Below are positions 16,654-24,772 of a stretch of DNA of 64,000 nt, one piece after another; the first letter of the stretch is position 1; each line of letters opens with the position of its first letter. The translations under genes were made by a program, and so were the position numbers. Source of the stretch: Klenkia marina (GTDB lineage Bacteria; Actinomycetota; Actinomycetes; Mycobacteriales; Geodermatophilaceae); the NCBI RefSeq assembly GCF_900101025.1, contig NZ_FMUH01000001.1:62001-126000 (forward strand). Direction: 5' to 3'. The notes under the pieces were generated by a model that made no database searches, was not told the origin of the DNA, and was given only the letters and a program-made list of their open reading frames with translations.

Positions 16654-17361
16654 CTAGAGGTCGACGCCGCGGTCGGCGAGCCACTCGACCGGGTCGACGC
16701 GCTCGCCGTCCATCCCGCCCTGGTGCACCTCGAAGTGCAGGTGCGGCCCGGTGGACTGGCCGCGGCTGCCCAGCAGGGCGATCGTCTGGCCGGCCTCGAC
16801 GGTGTCGCCGGCGGAGACCTCGATCTCCTCCATGTGCCCGTACACGGTGACGTCGCCGCTCACGCCCAGGATGTAGACCGCCTGGCCGTAGCCGCTGGCC
16901 GCGCCGGCCCGGAGCACGACGCCGTCCTCGACCGCGTACTCGGGGGTGAGCATGGGGGCGGCGAGGTCGACGCCCCAGTGCATCGCGCCCCAGCGCATGC
17001 AGAAGCAGGTGGTCATGCGGGCGCCGTCGACCGGGGCGACGACCGTCGGACGGGCGGCCTCGGCCGCCGCGGCGGCCTCGGCGTCGCGGGCGGCGCGGGA
17101 CGCCGCGACCTCGGCCAGCCGCTCCTGGGCCTGCGCCTCGGTGATCGCCATCTGCGGCAGCACCGCGGTCTCCTCGGCGAAGGAGGCGTACTCCGACGCC
17201 TGCAGGGCCTCGACGACCCCGGTGTCGGGGGCCGCGCCGGCCGGGGTGGGCGAGGGCAGACCGAGCACACCGGCCAGGACGCCGCCGAGGGCCAGCGCGA
17301 CCAGCAGCGCCGCCGGACGGCGCCGTCCCCCGAACAGCCCGATGGTGCCCCGACCCGCCAT
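16654..17361 (-). CDS. Secreted M23 (LytM-type) peptidoglycan endopeptidase
   Basis: A 235-residue protein with a signal segment or membrane anchor at about 9-45, an Ala-rich coiled-coil stretch (about 60-105) and a C-terminal M23 domain. Zinc and catalytic motifs are MHWGVDLAAP (His-x3-Asp), GHME and GPHLHFEVH, all intact. It cleaves peptide cross-links in the wall or activates amidases. ATG 17361 is preceded by GGGGGAC at a good distance. Upstream are GTSAC direct repeats resembling MtrA sites. The CFCMRW segment before the first His has two Cys that may form a disulfide. Confidence 0.88.
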   Translation of the reverse strand: MAGRGTIGLFGGRRRPAALLVALALGGVLAGVLGLPSPTPAGAAPDTGVVEALQASEYASFAEETAVLPQMAITEAQAQERLAEVAASRAARDAEAAAAAEAARPTVVAPVDGARMTTCFCMRWGAMHWGVDLAAPMLTPEYAVEDGVVLRAGAASGYGQAVYILGVSGDVTVYGHMEEIEVSAGDTVEAGQTIALLGSRGQSTGPHLHFEVHQGGMDGERVDPVEWLADRGVDL

Positions 17362-17402
17362 GCCGCGTCCCCCGTCGTCGCCCGATCTCTGCGGCGCACA
17401 AC

Positions 17403-17428
17403 GTAACGAGCCGTGACCCGGCTGTGAC
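17403..17428 (-). promoter_or_regulatory. GTCAC/GTTAC direct repeats, MtrA-like site
   Basis: On the minus strand GTCAC, GTCAC and GTTAC occur 11 and 10 bp apart, 42-67 bp upstream of the M23 gene. MtrA, which controls wall-cleavage genes in actinobacteria, binds direct GTNAC-type repeats. The assignment is by resemblance. Confidence 0.45.
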
Positions 17429-17519
17429 CCCCCGTTCGGCGCGTCGCCCGGGACACGCCGGAGAACGAATCCCATCGATGTCATTCGGGCCCGTTCGGGC
17501 CGCACGACGGAGGAGTCGG

Positions 17520-18434
17520 TCAGTGGTGCGGCGGGGGCGCCGGAGCCGGTGCGGGCACCGCCAGGGGCACCCCGGTGGCGTCGCGGGCGGCCGTGCGGCG
17601 GGCCAGCACCGCCACCCCGACCACCAGCCCGACGACGCCGACGACCTGGCCGGCGGTGGCCAGCGCGCCCGGCGCAAGCCGCTCGCCGTAGACCGGCGCG
17701 GCCAGCCCGACGGCGACCAGCGGCTCGAGCACCGCCATCACCGGCAGGCACTCGATGAGGGCACCGGACTGGTAGGCCCACTGCGCGAAGGTGATCGACG
17801 CGGCGCCCGAGAGCAGCAGCACGTAGAGGGTCCACGAGGTCAGCAGCTCACCCGGCGGGTGGGCGACGACGTCCTTGAGCAGCAGCCCGGTCATGCCGAA
17901 CCCGAAACCGGCCCCGCAGCCCAGGGCCAACGCCTTGTGCGGAGCTCCCGGCCGGAGCGCCCAGAGCGCGGCCAGCACCATCACCCCGGCGGCGGCGGCC
18001 AGGCACACCAGCAGCGGACCCGGGCGGGCGTAGGCCCCGCCGTGGTCGGGCCGGGCCGACACCACGAACAGCCCCAGGGTCACCGCCACGACCCCCGCCG
18101 AGATCCACTGGCCCTTCTCGGGCAGCAGCCGGTCGGGGTGCCGGCGGTCCACCAGCGCACCCAGGGCCAGCGAGATGACCAGCCCGCCCGAGAGCAGCGG
18201 TTGCACCACCACCACCGGGCCGAACTTCAGCGCCGCGGCGTGCAGCAGGAAACCGCTCAGGGCCGCGGCCTGCCCGCCGATCCAGGCGCGGTTGCGCACC
18301 AGCTTGCCGACCAGCCGCAGCACCGCGCCCTGCGGCAGGTCCTGCCCGGCGACGGTGGCCGCCCGGTGCTGCACGACGGTGGAGACGGCGAACGCGCACG
18401 CCGACAGCAGGGCCAGCAGCACCGCCAGCCCCAT
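17520..18434 (-). CDS. DMT-superfamily (EamA/NIPA-like) membrane transporter
   Basis: About 304 residues with eight to ten hydrophobic helices, two EamA-like halves and an Ala/Pro-rich cytoplasmic tail ending PAPAPAPPPHH. Motifs SACAFAVSTVVQHRAA and LEPLVAVGLAAPVYGERL are typical of actinobacterial DMT proteins. ATG 18434 is used; GTG 18491 would add 19 residues and lies 37 bases after the previous gene. It sits at the 3' end of the copper-type operon and may be co-transcribed, but nothing in it points to metal. Substrate unknown. Confidence 0.7.
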   Translation of the reverse strand: MGLAVLLALLSACAFAVSTVVQHRAATVAGQDLPQGAVLRLVGKLVRNRAWIGGQAAALSGFLLHAAALKFGPVVVVQPLLSGGLVISLALGALVDRRHPDRLLPEKGQWISAGVVAVTLGLFVVSARPDHGGAYARPGPLLVCLAAAAGVMVLAALWALRPGAPHKALALGCGAGFGFGMTGLLLKDVVAHPPGELLTSWTLYVLLLSGAASITFAQWAYQSGALIECLPVMAVLEPLVAVGLAAPVYGERLAPGALATAGQVVGVVGLVVGVAVLARRTAARDATGVPLAVPAPAPAPPPHH

Positions 18435-18528
18435 GTTCGGCGAGGCGCCCGACGGCGGCGCGGCCGCGGCGAGCACCTGGACCCCGTTCACGGCTGCGAG
18501 CCTGCCACGGTGCGCCCGGCTGCGCGGG

Positions 18529-19578
18529 TCACGCGGGGACCGTGGCCGATCCGGCGTCGCGGGAACGCCGCGCGGCGAGCACGCCACCCACGACCAGCCC
18601 GGCCCCGCCGGCCAGCAGCACGGCCACCGCGGCCCGGCCCAGCAGCGTCGGCCCGGTGGTCAGCACGTGCGCGGTCCAGAGCACGTCGACGTCGGGCAGT
18701 CCCTGCACCAGCAGCAGCCACCCGGCCACCACCGCCAGCACGCCGGTGAGCCCCCCGCGCCCGCGCCGCGCGGCGCGGACGCCCAGCACCGCCACCCCGG
18801 TGACGAGCAGGGCCGGCAGCAGCGCCGACAGCACCGCACCCAGGTGCCCGCCCTGGGTGACCGCCGGAGCCGGGGTGGCCAGCGCGTGCCACAGCGACGC
18901 CGCGGCACCCAGCCCGAGCGCACCCCCCAGCGCCGCCGGCCCGCGCAGCCCGGCGAGCACGACCAGCGAGAGGAGGACGACGTAGACCGGCCACAGCAGC
19001 CAGGCCGGCGGCGGGGGCGACCAGGTGAGCTCGCCGGCCACCTCGACGTCCCGCTCGCCGTAGGTCATGGGCACGGTCCAGGCGAACACGGTGTGGTCGA
19101 CCGTCGGGTCCGCGGCCACCGCCGGGGGCAGCTGGCCCTCGCTCATCCAGTGCGTGCGGTGGTCGTGCCAGGTGTACTGCGGCTGCGTGGACACCTGCAC
19201 CCAGTCCGGCTCCGCCGCCGGGTCGGGGTCCGCGTCGGCCGGCAGCGGCGTGCGGCCGTACCGGTCGAGGTTGATCGTGGTGGCCGGGCTGAGCCGGTTG
19301 CGCCAGACGCCGTCGGGCCCGATGCGCAGGTAGGGCTCGCCCGAGTAGCCGGGCACCTCGAGCTCGGTGCCGGTGCTGTTGACCACCTCGAGCTCGTCGC
19401 CGAACTGCAGCACCCGCACGGTGACCCCGGGCAGGTCCGGGGTCACCGACAGCACGGCGCCGTCGAAGTCGCTGCCCGCCCGGCCGTCGCCGACGTGCGC
19501 CGACGCCGGGCCGGCCAGCGCGAGGACCCCCACCACCCCGAGCAGGACGGCGAGCAGCCGGGCGCGCAACATGCTCAC
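18529..19578 (-). CDS. Secreted/membrane protein of the copper-type operon, unknown function
   Basis: A 349-residue protein with a signal peptide ending ASAHVGDG, so the mature N-terminus is near His. Residues 28-185 form an extracytoplasmic beta-rich domain with WHDHRTHWMSE, a His cluster that could bind metal. Five or so membrane helices follow. The start GTG 19578 overlaps the SCO stop. The gene follows SCO, YcnI and CopCD homologues, so a role in copper delivery or sensing at the membrane is inferred from context and from the His motif only. Confidence 0.6.
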   Translation of the reverse strand: MSMLRARLLAVLLGVVGVLALAGPASAHVGDGRAGSDFDGAVLSVTPDLPGVTVRVLQFGDELEVVNSTGTELEVPGYSGEPYLRIGPDGVWRNRLSPATTINLDRYGRTPLPADADPDPAAEPDWVQVSTQPQYTWHDHRTHWMSEGQLPPAVAADPTVDHTVFAWTVPMTYGERDVEVAGELTWSPPPPAWLLWPVYVVLLSLVVLAGLRGPAALGGALGLGAAASLWHALATPAPAVTQGGHLGAVLSALLPALLVTGVAVLGVRAARRGRGGLTGVLAVVAGWLLLVQGLPDVDVLWTAHVLTTGPTLLGRAAVAVLLAGGAGLVVGGVLAARRSRDAGSATVPA

Positions 19579-20237
19579 TCCGCGGCGACGAGGGCCAGGT
19601 CGTGGGCGATGTCGCGCGAGGTGTTGCCGGCGTCGAAGGCCACGCTGGCCTGCCCGTCGGTGCCGTAGAGCAGCAGCAGCGACGAGTGCTGCTGGCCCAT
19701 GTCCTCGGCCAGCGGTACCCCGGCGGCCAGCTGCGCGGCGTCGATCTGCGCCTGGTCACCGGTGAGCCCGACGATGGCCGGGGCCTGCCCGGTGCCGAAG
19801 CGGGCCAGGTACTCCCCCAGCACCTCGGGGTTGTCCCGCGCCGGGTCGGTGGTCACGAAGACCACGTGCGTCTTCTCCGCCACCGCCGGGTCGACCGACT
19901 GCAGCGCGATCGCGACGTCGGCCATGGTGGTCGGGCAGATGTCGGGGCAGTTGGTGTACCCGAAGAACAGCAGCGTGGGCCCGTCGGCCGTCTGCGCCGC
20001 GAAGTCGTAGGCGGCGCCGGTCTGGTCGGTGAGCGTGAACGCCGGCTTCTGGTACGGGCTCTGCAGGTACAGCCCGTCGTAGGGGTTGCTCGGGCCCGAC
20101 ACCGTGGCCGGCGCCTCGCCCGCGGAGTGGTCGTGGCCCCCGCCGCTGCTGTCGGCGTCGGCGGTGCCGCCGCATCCGGCCAGCAGCAGGCCCGCCGCCA
20201 GCAGGGCGGCGGCGAGGGGACGGCGTCGCGAGCTCAC
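19575..20237 (-). CDS. SCO1/SenC/PrrC-type copper chaperone lipoprotein
   Basis: A 220-residue thioredoxin-fold protein. Its signal has lipobox LLAGC (about residue 22), and a His-rich linker GGGHDHS follows. The SCO motif LLFFGYTNCPDICPTTM has the paired copper-binding Cys, and the distal His is in MGQQHSSLLLLY. SCO proteins insert copper into the CuA site of cytochrome oxidase or act as thiol reductases outside the membrane. It is coupled to YcnI by a GTGA overlap. Confidence 0.88.
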   Translation of the reverse strand: MSSRRRPLAAALLAAGLLLAGCGGTADADSSGGGHDHSAGEAPATVSGPSNPYDGLYLQSPYQKPAFTLTDQTGAAYDFAAQTADGPTLLFFGYTNCPDICPTTMADVAIALQSVDPAVAEKTHVVFVTTDPARDNPEVLGEYLARFGTGQAPAIVGLTGDQAQIDAAQLAAGVPLAEDMGQQHSSLLLLYGTDGQASVAFDAGNTSRDIAHDLALVAAE

Positions 20238-20974
20238 CCGCCCACCGTACGACGGCGTGCGCGCAGGCCGAGGGCCAGACCCGCGACACCGGCGACCAGC
20301 CCGAGCCCGCCCAGCACCAGGGCGGTCACGGCCAGCCCGTCGCCGTCGCCGGACTCGGCCGCCGACGCCGTCTGCGCGGTGTCCGTCCCGGTCGAGCCGC
20401 CGTGGTCCGAGCCGTGCGCGTCGGCCGCGCCACCGCCCTCACCGCTCAGCGAGAGCACCGGAGCGGGGTACTGGGGCTCGCCCTGGCCCTCGACGGTGGG
20501 CTCGATCCAGGCCGCCTCCGTGCCGTCGCTGTAGGTCTGCACGACGGGCAGCGTCACCTCGTCGGCGTCGGGGAAGGGCCCGCCCAGCAGCCGGAACTGC
20601 TGGAACTGCCCCGGCGCGATGCCGCCCCCGGCGTCGGCGGTGAACTGCACGACGCCGACCGCCTGGCTGATGGTGTCGCCGTCGCTCTCGACCGGCGGGT
20701 CCAGCTGCGTGGTGGTCTGGGTGATGGTCCAGCCGGCCACCGGCTCGGCCTGCACGAACGTCAGCGGGGTGTCGGTGGGCAGCTGGATGCGCAGCGACAC
20801 CGTGCTGGCCGTGTCGCTCTCGTTGGGCACCCGGAAGGTCATCACGCCGTAGCCGCCGGCGGTGGCGTCGTCGGAGGACACCCGGACGTGCGCGGAGGCG
20901 ATGCCGGTGCCGCCCACGAGGGCGACGGTGGTGGCCACCGCCAGGACGGCGGCGCGGCGGAGCGTGCGGGACAT
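20234..20974 (-). CDS. YcnI-like (DUF1775) copper-associated secreted protein
   Basis: A 246-residue protein with signal peptide cut before HVRVSS, which leaves His as the first mature residue, as in copper-brace-like sites. The YcnI domain spans about 30-170 (TFRVPNESD, VAGWTITQ, FQQFRLLGGPFPD). A His/Ser-rich linker (DAHGSDHGGS) and a C-terminal membrane helix with an Arg tail follow. GAGGAG lies at a good distance before the ATG. YcnI homologues bind Cu(II) and are usually found next to CopC/CopD, as here. Confidence 0.87.
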   Translation of the reverse strand: MSRTLRRAAVLAVATTVALVGGTGIASAHVRVSSDDATAGGYGVMTFRVPNESDTASTVSLRIQLPTDTPLTFVQAEPVAGWTITQTTTQLDPPVESDGDTISQAVGVVQFTADAGGGIAPGQFQQFRLLGGPFPDADEVTLPVVQTYSDGTEAAWIEPTVEGQGEPQYPAPVLSLSGEGGGAADAHGSDHGGSTGTDTAQTASAAESGDGDGLAVTALVLGGLGLVAGVAGLALGLRARRRTVGG

Positions 20975-21012
20975 GGTTCTCCTCGGTCTCGGGGGTGGGG
21001 CGGGCGTCCGGC

Positions 21013-22791
21013 TCAGCGGACGGGGAACGTGGTGTCGGCGGTCAGGGCGGTGAACTCGTCGAGCCGCACGGTGACCGTGACGGTCCAGGTGCCGGTGGTC
21101 GGGATCGCGGCGTCGCCGATCGAGTGGCCGGGGCCGGCGGGCTGCAGGTCGACGGCCAGCGGGCCGATGCCCTGCGCGGCCTCGGTGAGCGTCACCCGCA
21201 GCTCCTGCGGCTGGGCCAGCTGCCCCTGCTCGTCGAAGAGGTAGACGTGCAGGACGTTCGGCCCGGGCCGCGCCGGGTCCAGCGAGAGCTGCACGCTGCC
21301 CTCGGTGCCGGTGGCGCTCATCAGCGGGAGGGTGACGTCGACCGGCTGGGCCAGCGCGGCCTTGGCCGGCGGGGTGCCGACGAGCACCGCCGACAGCGCC
21401 AGCACCACCGCGCCGACGGCGACCTCGAGCAGCACCGACCGGCGGAACGGGCCCACGTCGGCCACGGCGGCCCGGGTGCGCGCGGCGGCCGCGTCGTCCA
21501 CCTCCTGCGCGAGGGCGTCCGACCCGTCGCCGGGCAGATCGTCGGAGGTCGCGCTGAAGGCGTGCGCGACCACGGTGCGCCGGCCCGGGCGGGGCGCCCC
21601 CAGCCGCTGCTGCACCCACACCCGGCTGACCCCGGCCACGGCCAGCACCGCCAGGACGAGCACCAGCTTGGCCACCAGCACCCAGCCGTAGGTGGTCGAG
21701 ACCAGCGCCTCGGGCGAGCCGACCTCGCGGACGCTCTGCACCACGCCGGTGACCACCAGCGCCGCGACCGACCCGGCGGCCAGCCGGCTGTACCGGGGCA
21801 GGGCGGCGGCCAGCTCGTCGCCGGGCACGCCGGGGCGCAGCACGGCCGCGAGCAGCACGGCGAGCCCGCCCAGCCAGACGGTCATGGCCGCGACGTGCAC
21901 CGCGGTGACCGCGACCGCCAGGCCCGGCAGCGCGCCGGCGACCGGGTGCCCGGTGGCCGCGGTGGTCAGCACGAGACCCGCGCCGAGGACGCCGCCGGCC
22001 ACCAGACCGGGGGTGCCGACCGTGCCGGCGCGGAGGGGGCCGCGCAGCAGGACGGCGGCCAGCGCCCCGGCCAGCACGACCCGCACCAGCAGCGTCGCCC
22101 CGTAGGCCGAGGACGCCGTGGTGCCCAGCAGCTGCGGGTCCACCGCGCCCAGGACGCCGGTGGCCGCGGCGTAGGGGCCCTGCAGCAGGAACGACAGCAC
22201 CGCCCCGCCGGCGACCGCGCCCAGCCCGCCCAGGGTCAACCGGCGGGCGCGGGGCGAGGCCCAGCCGGCCGGCCAGCACAGCACGAGGAACACCGGGACG
22301 CCCAGCCCCAGGGCGATGCCGCCGAAGCCCAGCCAGCGGGCCACGGGCAGCAGCGTGCCGACCACCAGGTCGACGTCGCTGCCGGCCTCCACCTCGGTGG
22401 TGGGCACCAGCTCGCCGTCGCCGACGACGAACGCGTAGGCCCCGGAGACGGGGTGCGAGTCGGCCGAGACGACCCGCCAGGTGACGACGTAGCTGGCGTC
22501 GGGGAGGTCCGCGCGCAGCGGGATGGTGAGCAGGTCGTCGGTGACCGAGGCCGCCCCGGTGTCCACCCGGTCGCCGTCGGCCCCCAGCACCCGGGCGTAC
22601 CCGGCCCCCAGCGACACCGACTCGTCGAACTCGACCGTCACCTCGTCGGGCGCGGCCTCCAGCCGGGCGCCGTCCGAGGGGGACGACGTCACGACGGTGG
22701 CGTGCGCGCTGGCCGGGCCGGCCGTGCCGAGCAGAACGGCCATCCCGGCCAGCAGCACCAGCACGAACCGGGCGGGGAGGGACCGCCTCAC
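21013..22791 (-). CDS. CopC-CopD fusion, copper resistance/import membrane protein
   Basis: A 592-residue protein. The signal peptide ends GPASA, and a CopC domain follows, starting HATVVTSSPSDGARLEAAPD. It has the N-terminal His and the SADSHPVSGAY Asp-x-His of the Cu(II) site. Eight or so membrane helices form the CopD part (about 140-470) and a C-terminal extracytoplasmic domain follows (about 480-592). The fusion is common in actinobacteria and takes part in copper uptake or handling. It is coupled to the upstream anti-sigma-like gene by GTGA. Confidence 0.87.
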   Translation of the reverse strand: MRRSLPARFVLVLLAGMAVLLGTAGPASAHATVVTSSPSDGARLEAAPDEVTVEFDESVSLGAGYARVLGADGDRVDTGAASVTDDLLTIPLRADLPDASYVVTWRVVSADSHPVSGAYAFVVGDGELVPTTEVEAGSDVDLVVGTLLPVARWLGFGGIALGLGVPVFLVLCWPAGWASPRARRLTLGGLGAVAGGAVLSFLLQGPYAAATGVLGAVDPQLLGTTASSAYGATLLVRVVLAGALAAVLLRGPLRAGTVGTPGLVAGGVLGAGLVLTTAATGHPVAGALPGLAVAVTAVHVAAMTVWLGGLAVLLAAVLRPGVPGDELAAALPRYSRLAAGSVAALVVTGVVQSVREVGSPEALVSTTYGWVLVAKLVLVLAVLAVAGVSRVWVQQRLGAPRPGRRTVVAHAFSATSDDLPGDGSDALAQEVDDAAAARTRAAVADVGPFRRSVLLEVAVGAVVLALSAVLVGTPPAKAALAQPVDVTLPLMSATGTEGSVQLSLDPARPGPNVLHVYLFDEQGQLAQPQELRVTLTEAAQGIGPLAVDLQPAGPGHSIGDAAIPTTGTWTVTVTVRLDEFTALTADTTFPVR

Positions 22792-23432
22792 GCGAGCACC
22801 CGCACGCCGGCCGCCGCCCGCCCGGCCCGCGGCCGGCGTCCCCGCCAGGCCTGGGCCGCCGTCAGCAGCAACCCGACGACGAGCAGCAGGTGACCGACGA
22901 CGCGGTCGGCGTGCACGTGCCCGGCCTCCAGGTCCCCGACCGTGGTCACGGTCAGCACCACGGTGAACGTGAGCAGGAAGGGCAGGGCACCCGCGGCCAG
23001 CCGGGGCAGCGCTGCGCAGGCCAGGAAGGCGGCGGCCAGGCCCAGGTTCCAGGCGCCGGTCTCGTGCGCCATGTGGACCGGGGCGCTCATCGCCCCGGCT
23101 CCGTGCAGCAGCGAGGGCGTGGCCAGGCCGATCTGCCCCACCCCGACGGCCAGCAGGGCCAACCGCAGGGCAGTGGAGACCAGTCGCGCACGGGCGGCGG
23201 CCGCGGCCCCCGGCAGGCGCGCGGGCAGGGCTGCCAGCACGGCCGCGGTCAGGTCGGGCACCGCCGGGGCGGGGGCCAGCCGGGCGCGCCGCGTGACCGA
23301 GGCGGCGGCGGACTCCCAGGACGCGCAGGCCGGGCACCCGGCCAGGTGCTCGGCGAGCGCGGCGGCCGGGACCGGGGAACCCTCGCCGTCCATCCGGGCC
23401 GAGGCCGCCTCGCGGAAGCGATCGCAGTGCAT
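22788..23432 (-). CDS. Zinc-finger (zf-HC2) membrane protein, probable anti-sigma factor
   Basis: A 214-residue protein. The N-terminal putative zinc-binding anti-sigma domain has MHCDRFREAAS and HLAGCPAC (His-x3-Cys-x2-Cys). About five membrane helices follow. Loops carry SAPVHMAHE and EAGHVHADRVVGH, Met/His patterns suited to copper. It is the first gene of the copper operon and divergent from a sigma factor 88 bp away. GGGAAC-N17-CGACC on the minus strand (23468-23441) resembles an ECF promoter. A copper-sensing anti-sigma is my inference. Confidence 0.7.
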   Translation of the reverse strand: MHCDRFREAASARMDGEGSPVPAAALAEHLAGCPACASWESAAASVTRRARLAPAPAVPDLTAAVLAALPARLPGAAAAARARLVSTALRLALLAVGVGQIGLATPSLLHGAGAMSAPVHMAHETGAWNLGLAAAFLACAALPRLAAGALPFLLTFTVVLTVTTVGDLEAGHVHADRVVGHLLLVVGLLLTAAQAWRGRRPRAGRAAAGVRVLA

Positions 23433-23520
23433 GGTGGGGTGGTCGCCGCCCGGGCCCGCGTGGTTCCCGGCGGGTCCGGGAGATCCGGTATGGGCTGGCT
23501 CACAGGTCACACTGGAGGGC

Positions 23521-24099
23521 GTGAGCGAACCCGTCGACGAGCTGGCCCGGGTCGCCGCGGCCGCCGCCACGGGGGACCCGGTCGCCGCCGCCGCGTTCGT
23601 GCGGGCGACCCAGACCGACGTCTGGCGGCTGTGCGCGCACCTCGGCGACCGGCAGTCGGCCGACGACCTCACCCAGGAGACCTACCTGCGGGCCTTCGGG
23701 TCGCTGCACCGCTTCGCCGGCCGCTCCACGGTGCGCACGTGGTTGCTGTCGATCGCCCGGCGCACCTGCGCCGACGCCATCCGCTCGCGGAAGCGGCGCC
23801 GGATGACCCTGGTCGGCGACGACGAGCTGCTCGAGCGCCCCGAGACCGCCGACCGGGTGGCCGAGGGCGCCGCGGTCGACGACCTGCTCGCCCGGCTGCA
23901 CCCCGACCGCCGCGAGGCCTTCGTGCTCACCCAGCTCATGGGGCTGCCCTACGCCGAGGCGGCCGAGGTGGCCGGCGTGCCGGTGGGCACGATCCGCTCC
24001 CGCGTCGCCCGGGCCCGCGCCGACCTCGTCGACGCCCTCGACGAACGCACCGACGAACGCACCGACGGCGGCACCGGGGAGACCCGCGCCGCCAGATGA
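23521..24099 (+). CDS. ECF-type sigma-70 family RNA polymerase sigma factor
   Basis: A 192-residue sigma factor with region 2 (RLCAHLGDRQSADDLTQETY, FAGRSTVRTWLLSIARRTCAD) and region 4 (LHPDRREAFVLTQLMGLPYA, VPVGTIRSRVARARADL), and no region 1 or 3. It ends in an acidic tail with a tandem DERT repeat. GTG 23521 is the only start consistent with region 2. Its divergent neighbour encodes a zf-HC2 membrane protein and the copper operon, so the pair is probably a sigma/anti-sigma module. M. tuberculosis SigC has been tied to copper acquisition, but I cannot establish orthology. Confidence 0.9.
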   Translation: MSEPVDELARVAAAAATGDPVAAAAFVRATQTDVWRLCAHLGDRQSADDLTQETYLRAFGSLHRFAGRSTVRTWLLSIARRTCADAIRSRKRRRMTLVGDDELLERPETADRVAEGAAVDDLLARLHPDRREAFVLTQLMGLPYAEAAEVAGVPVGTIRSRVARARADLVDALDERTDERTDGGTGETRAAR

Positions 24100-24135
24100 C
24101 GGGCGGGTGAACGGTTGGTGGAGGCAAGGGGGGCC

Positions 24136-24141
24136 TAGGCT
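24136..24141 (+). promoter_or_regulatory. -10 TAGGCT, leaderless-type promoter of the phosphate operon
   Basis: TAGGCT ends 6 nt before GTG 24148, with no Shine-Dalgarno between. This is the spacing expected for a transcript that begins at the start codon. Confidence 0.5.
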
Positions 24142-24147
24142 CCCCGC

Positions 24148-24765
24148 GTGCCCTTCAGCCTCACGCCCAAGGACTCGAGCTTCTACGAGATGTTCACCGC
24201 CTCGGCGCGCAACCTCGTCGAGGCCACCGCCGTCCTCGGGGACTTCGTGCACGACCACACCCGGCGCGACGAGCTGGCCAGCAAGCTGCGCGACCTAGAG
24301 CACGCCGGCGACGACGCCACGCACGCGGTCTTCCGGCAGCTGAACTCCAGCTTCGTCACCCCGTTCGACCGCGAGGACATCTACAACCTGGCCAGCGACC
24401 TCGACGACGTCATGGACGCCATCGAGGCCGCCGCCGACCTCGTCGTCCTCACCGGGCTGGGCACCCTGCCCGCCGAGATGGGCCAGCAGGTGGCCCTGCT
24501 GCAGCGCTGCGCCCAGGTCACCGCCGACGCCATGCCGCGGCTGAAGGCCATGAAGGGGCTCTCGGACTACTGGATCGAGGTCAACAGCCTGGAGAACGAG
24601 GCCGACAAGCTCTACCGCCGGCTGCTGTCCCGGCTGTACTCCGGGGAGTTCGACGCGCTGGAGATCCTCAAGCTCAAGGAGGTGGCCGACCAGCTCGAGG
24701 AGGCCGCCGACGCCTTCGAGCACGTGGCCAACGTCGTCGAGACCATCGCGGTCAAGGAGTCCTGA
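24148..24765 (+). CDS. DUF47 / PhoU-like Pit accessory protein
   Basis: A 205-residue all-helical protein of the DUF47 family, related to PhoU. It has the two metal-binding E-x3-D-type motifs (LEHAGDDATH near 50 and LENEADKLYRRLL near 150) and FDREDIYNLASDLDDVMD. These proteins partner low-affinity phosphate transporters and tune their activity. It lies 7 nt upstream of pit in the same operon. Confidence 0.9.
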   Translation: MPFSLTPKDSSFYEMFTASARNLVEATAVLGDFVHDHTRRDELASKLRDLEHAGDDATHAVFRQLNSSFVTPFDREDIYNLASDLDDVMDAIEAAADLVVLTGLGTLPAEMGQQVALLQRCAQVTADAMPRLKAMKGLSDYWIEVNSLENEADKLYRRLLSRLYSGEFDALEILKLKEVADQLEEAADAFEHVANVVETIAVKES

Positions 24766-24772
24766 CCCCGCC

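Noticed and set aside
23514-23520. GGAGGG before the sigma-factor GTG as a Shine-Dalgarno.
   Set aside because: It ends one base before the start codon, too close to act as a ribosome site. The GTG is kept because of the conserved region 2.
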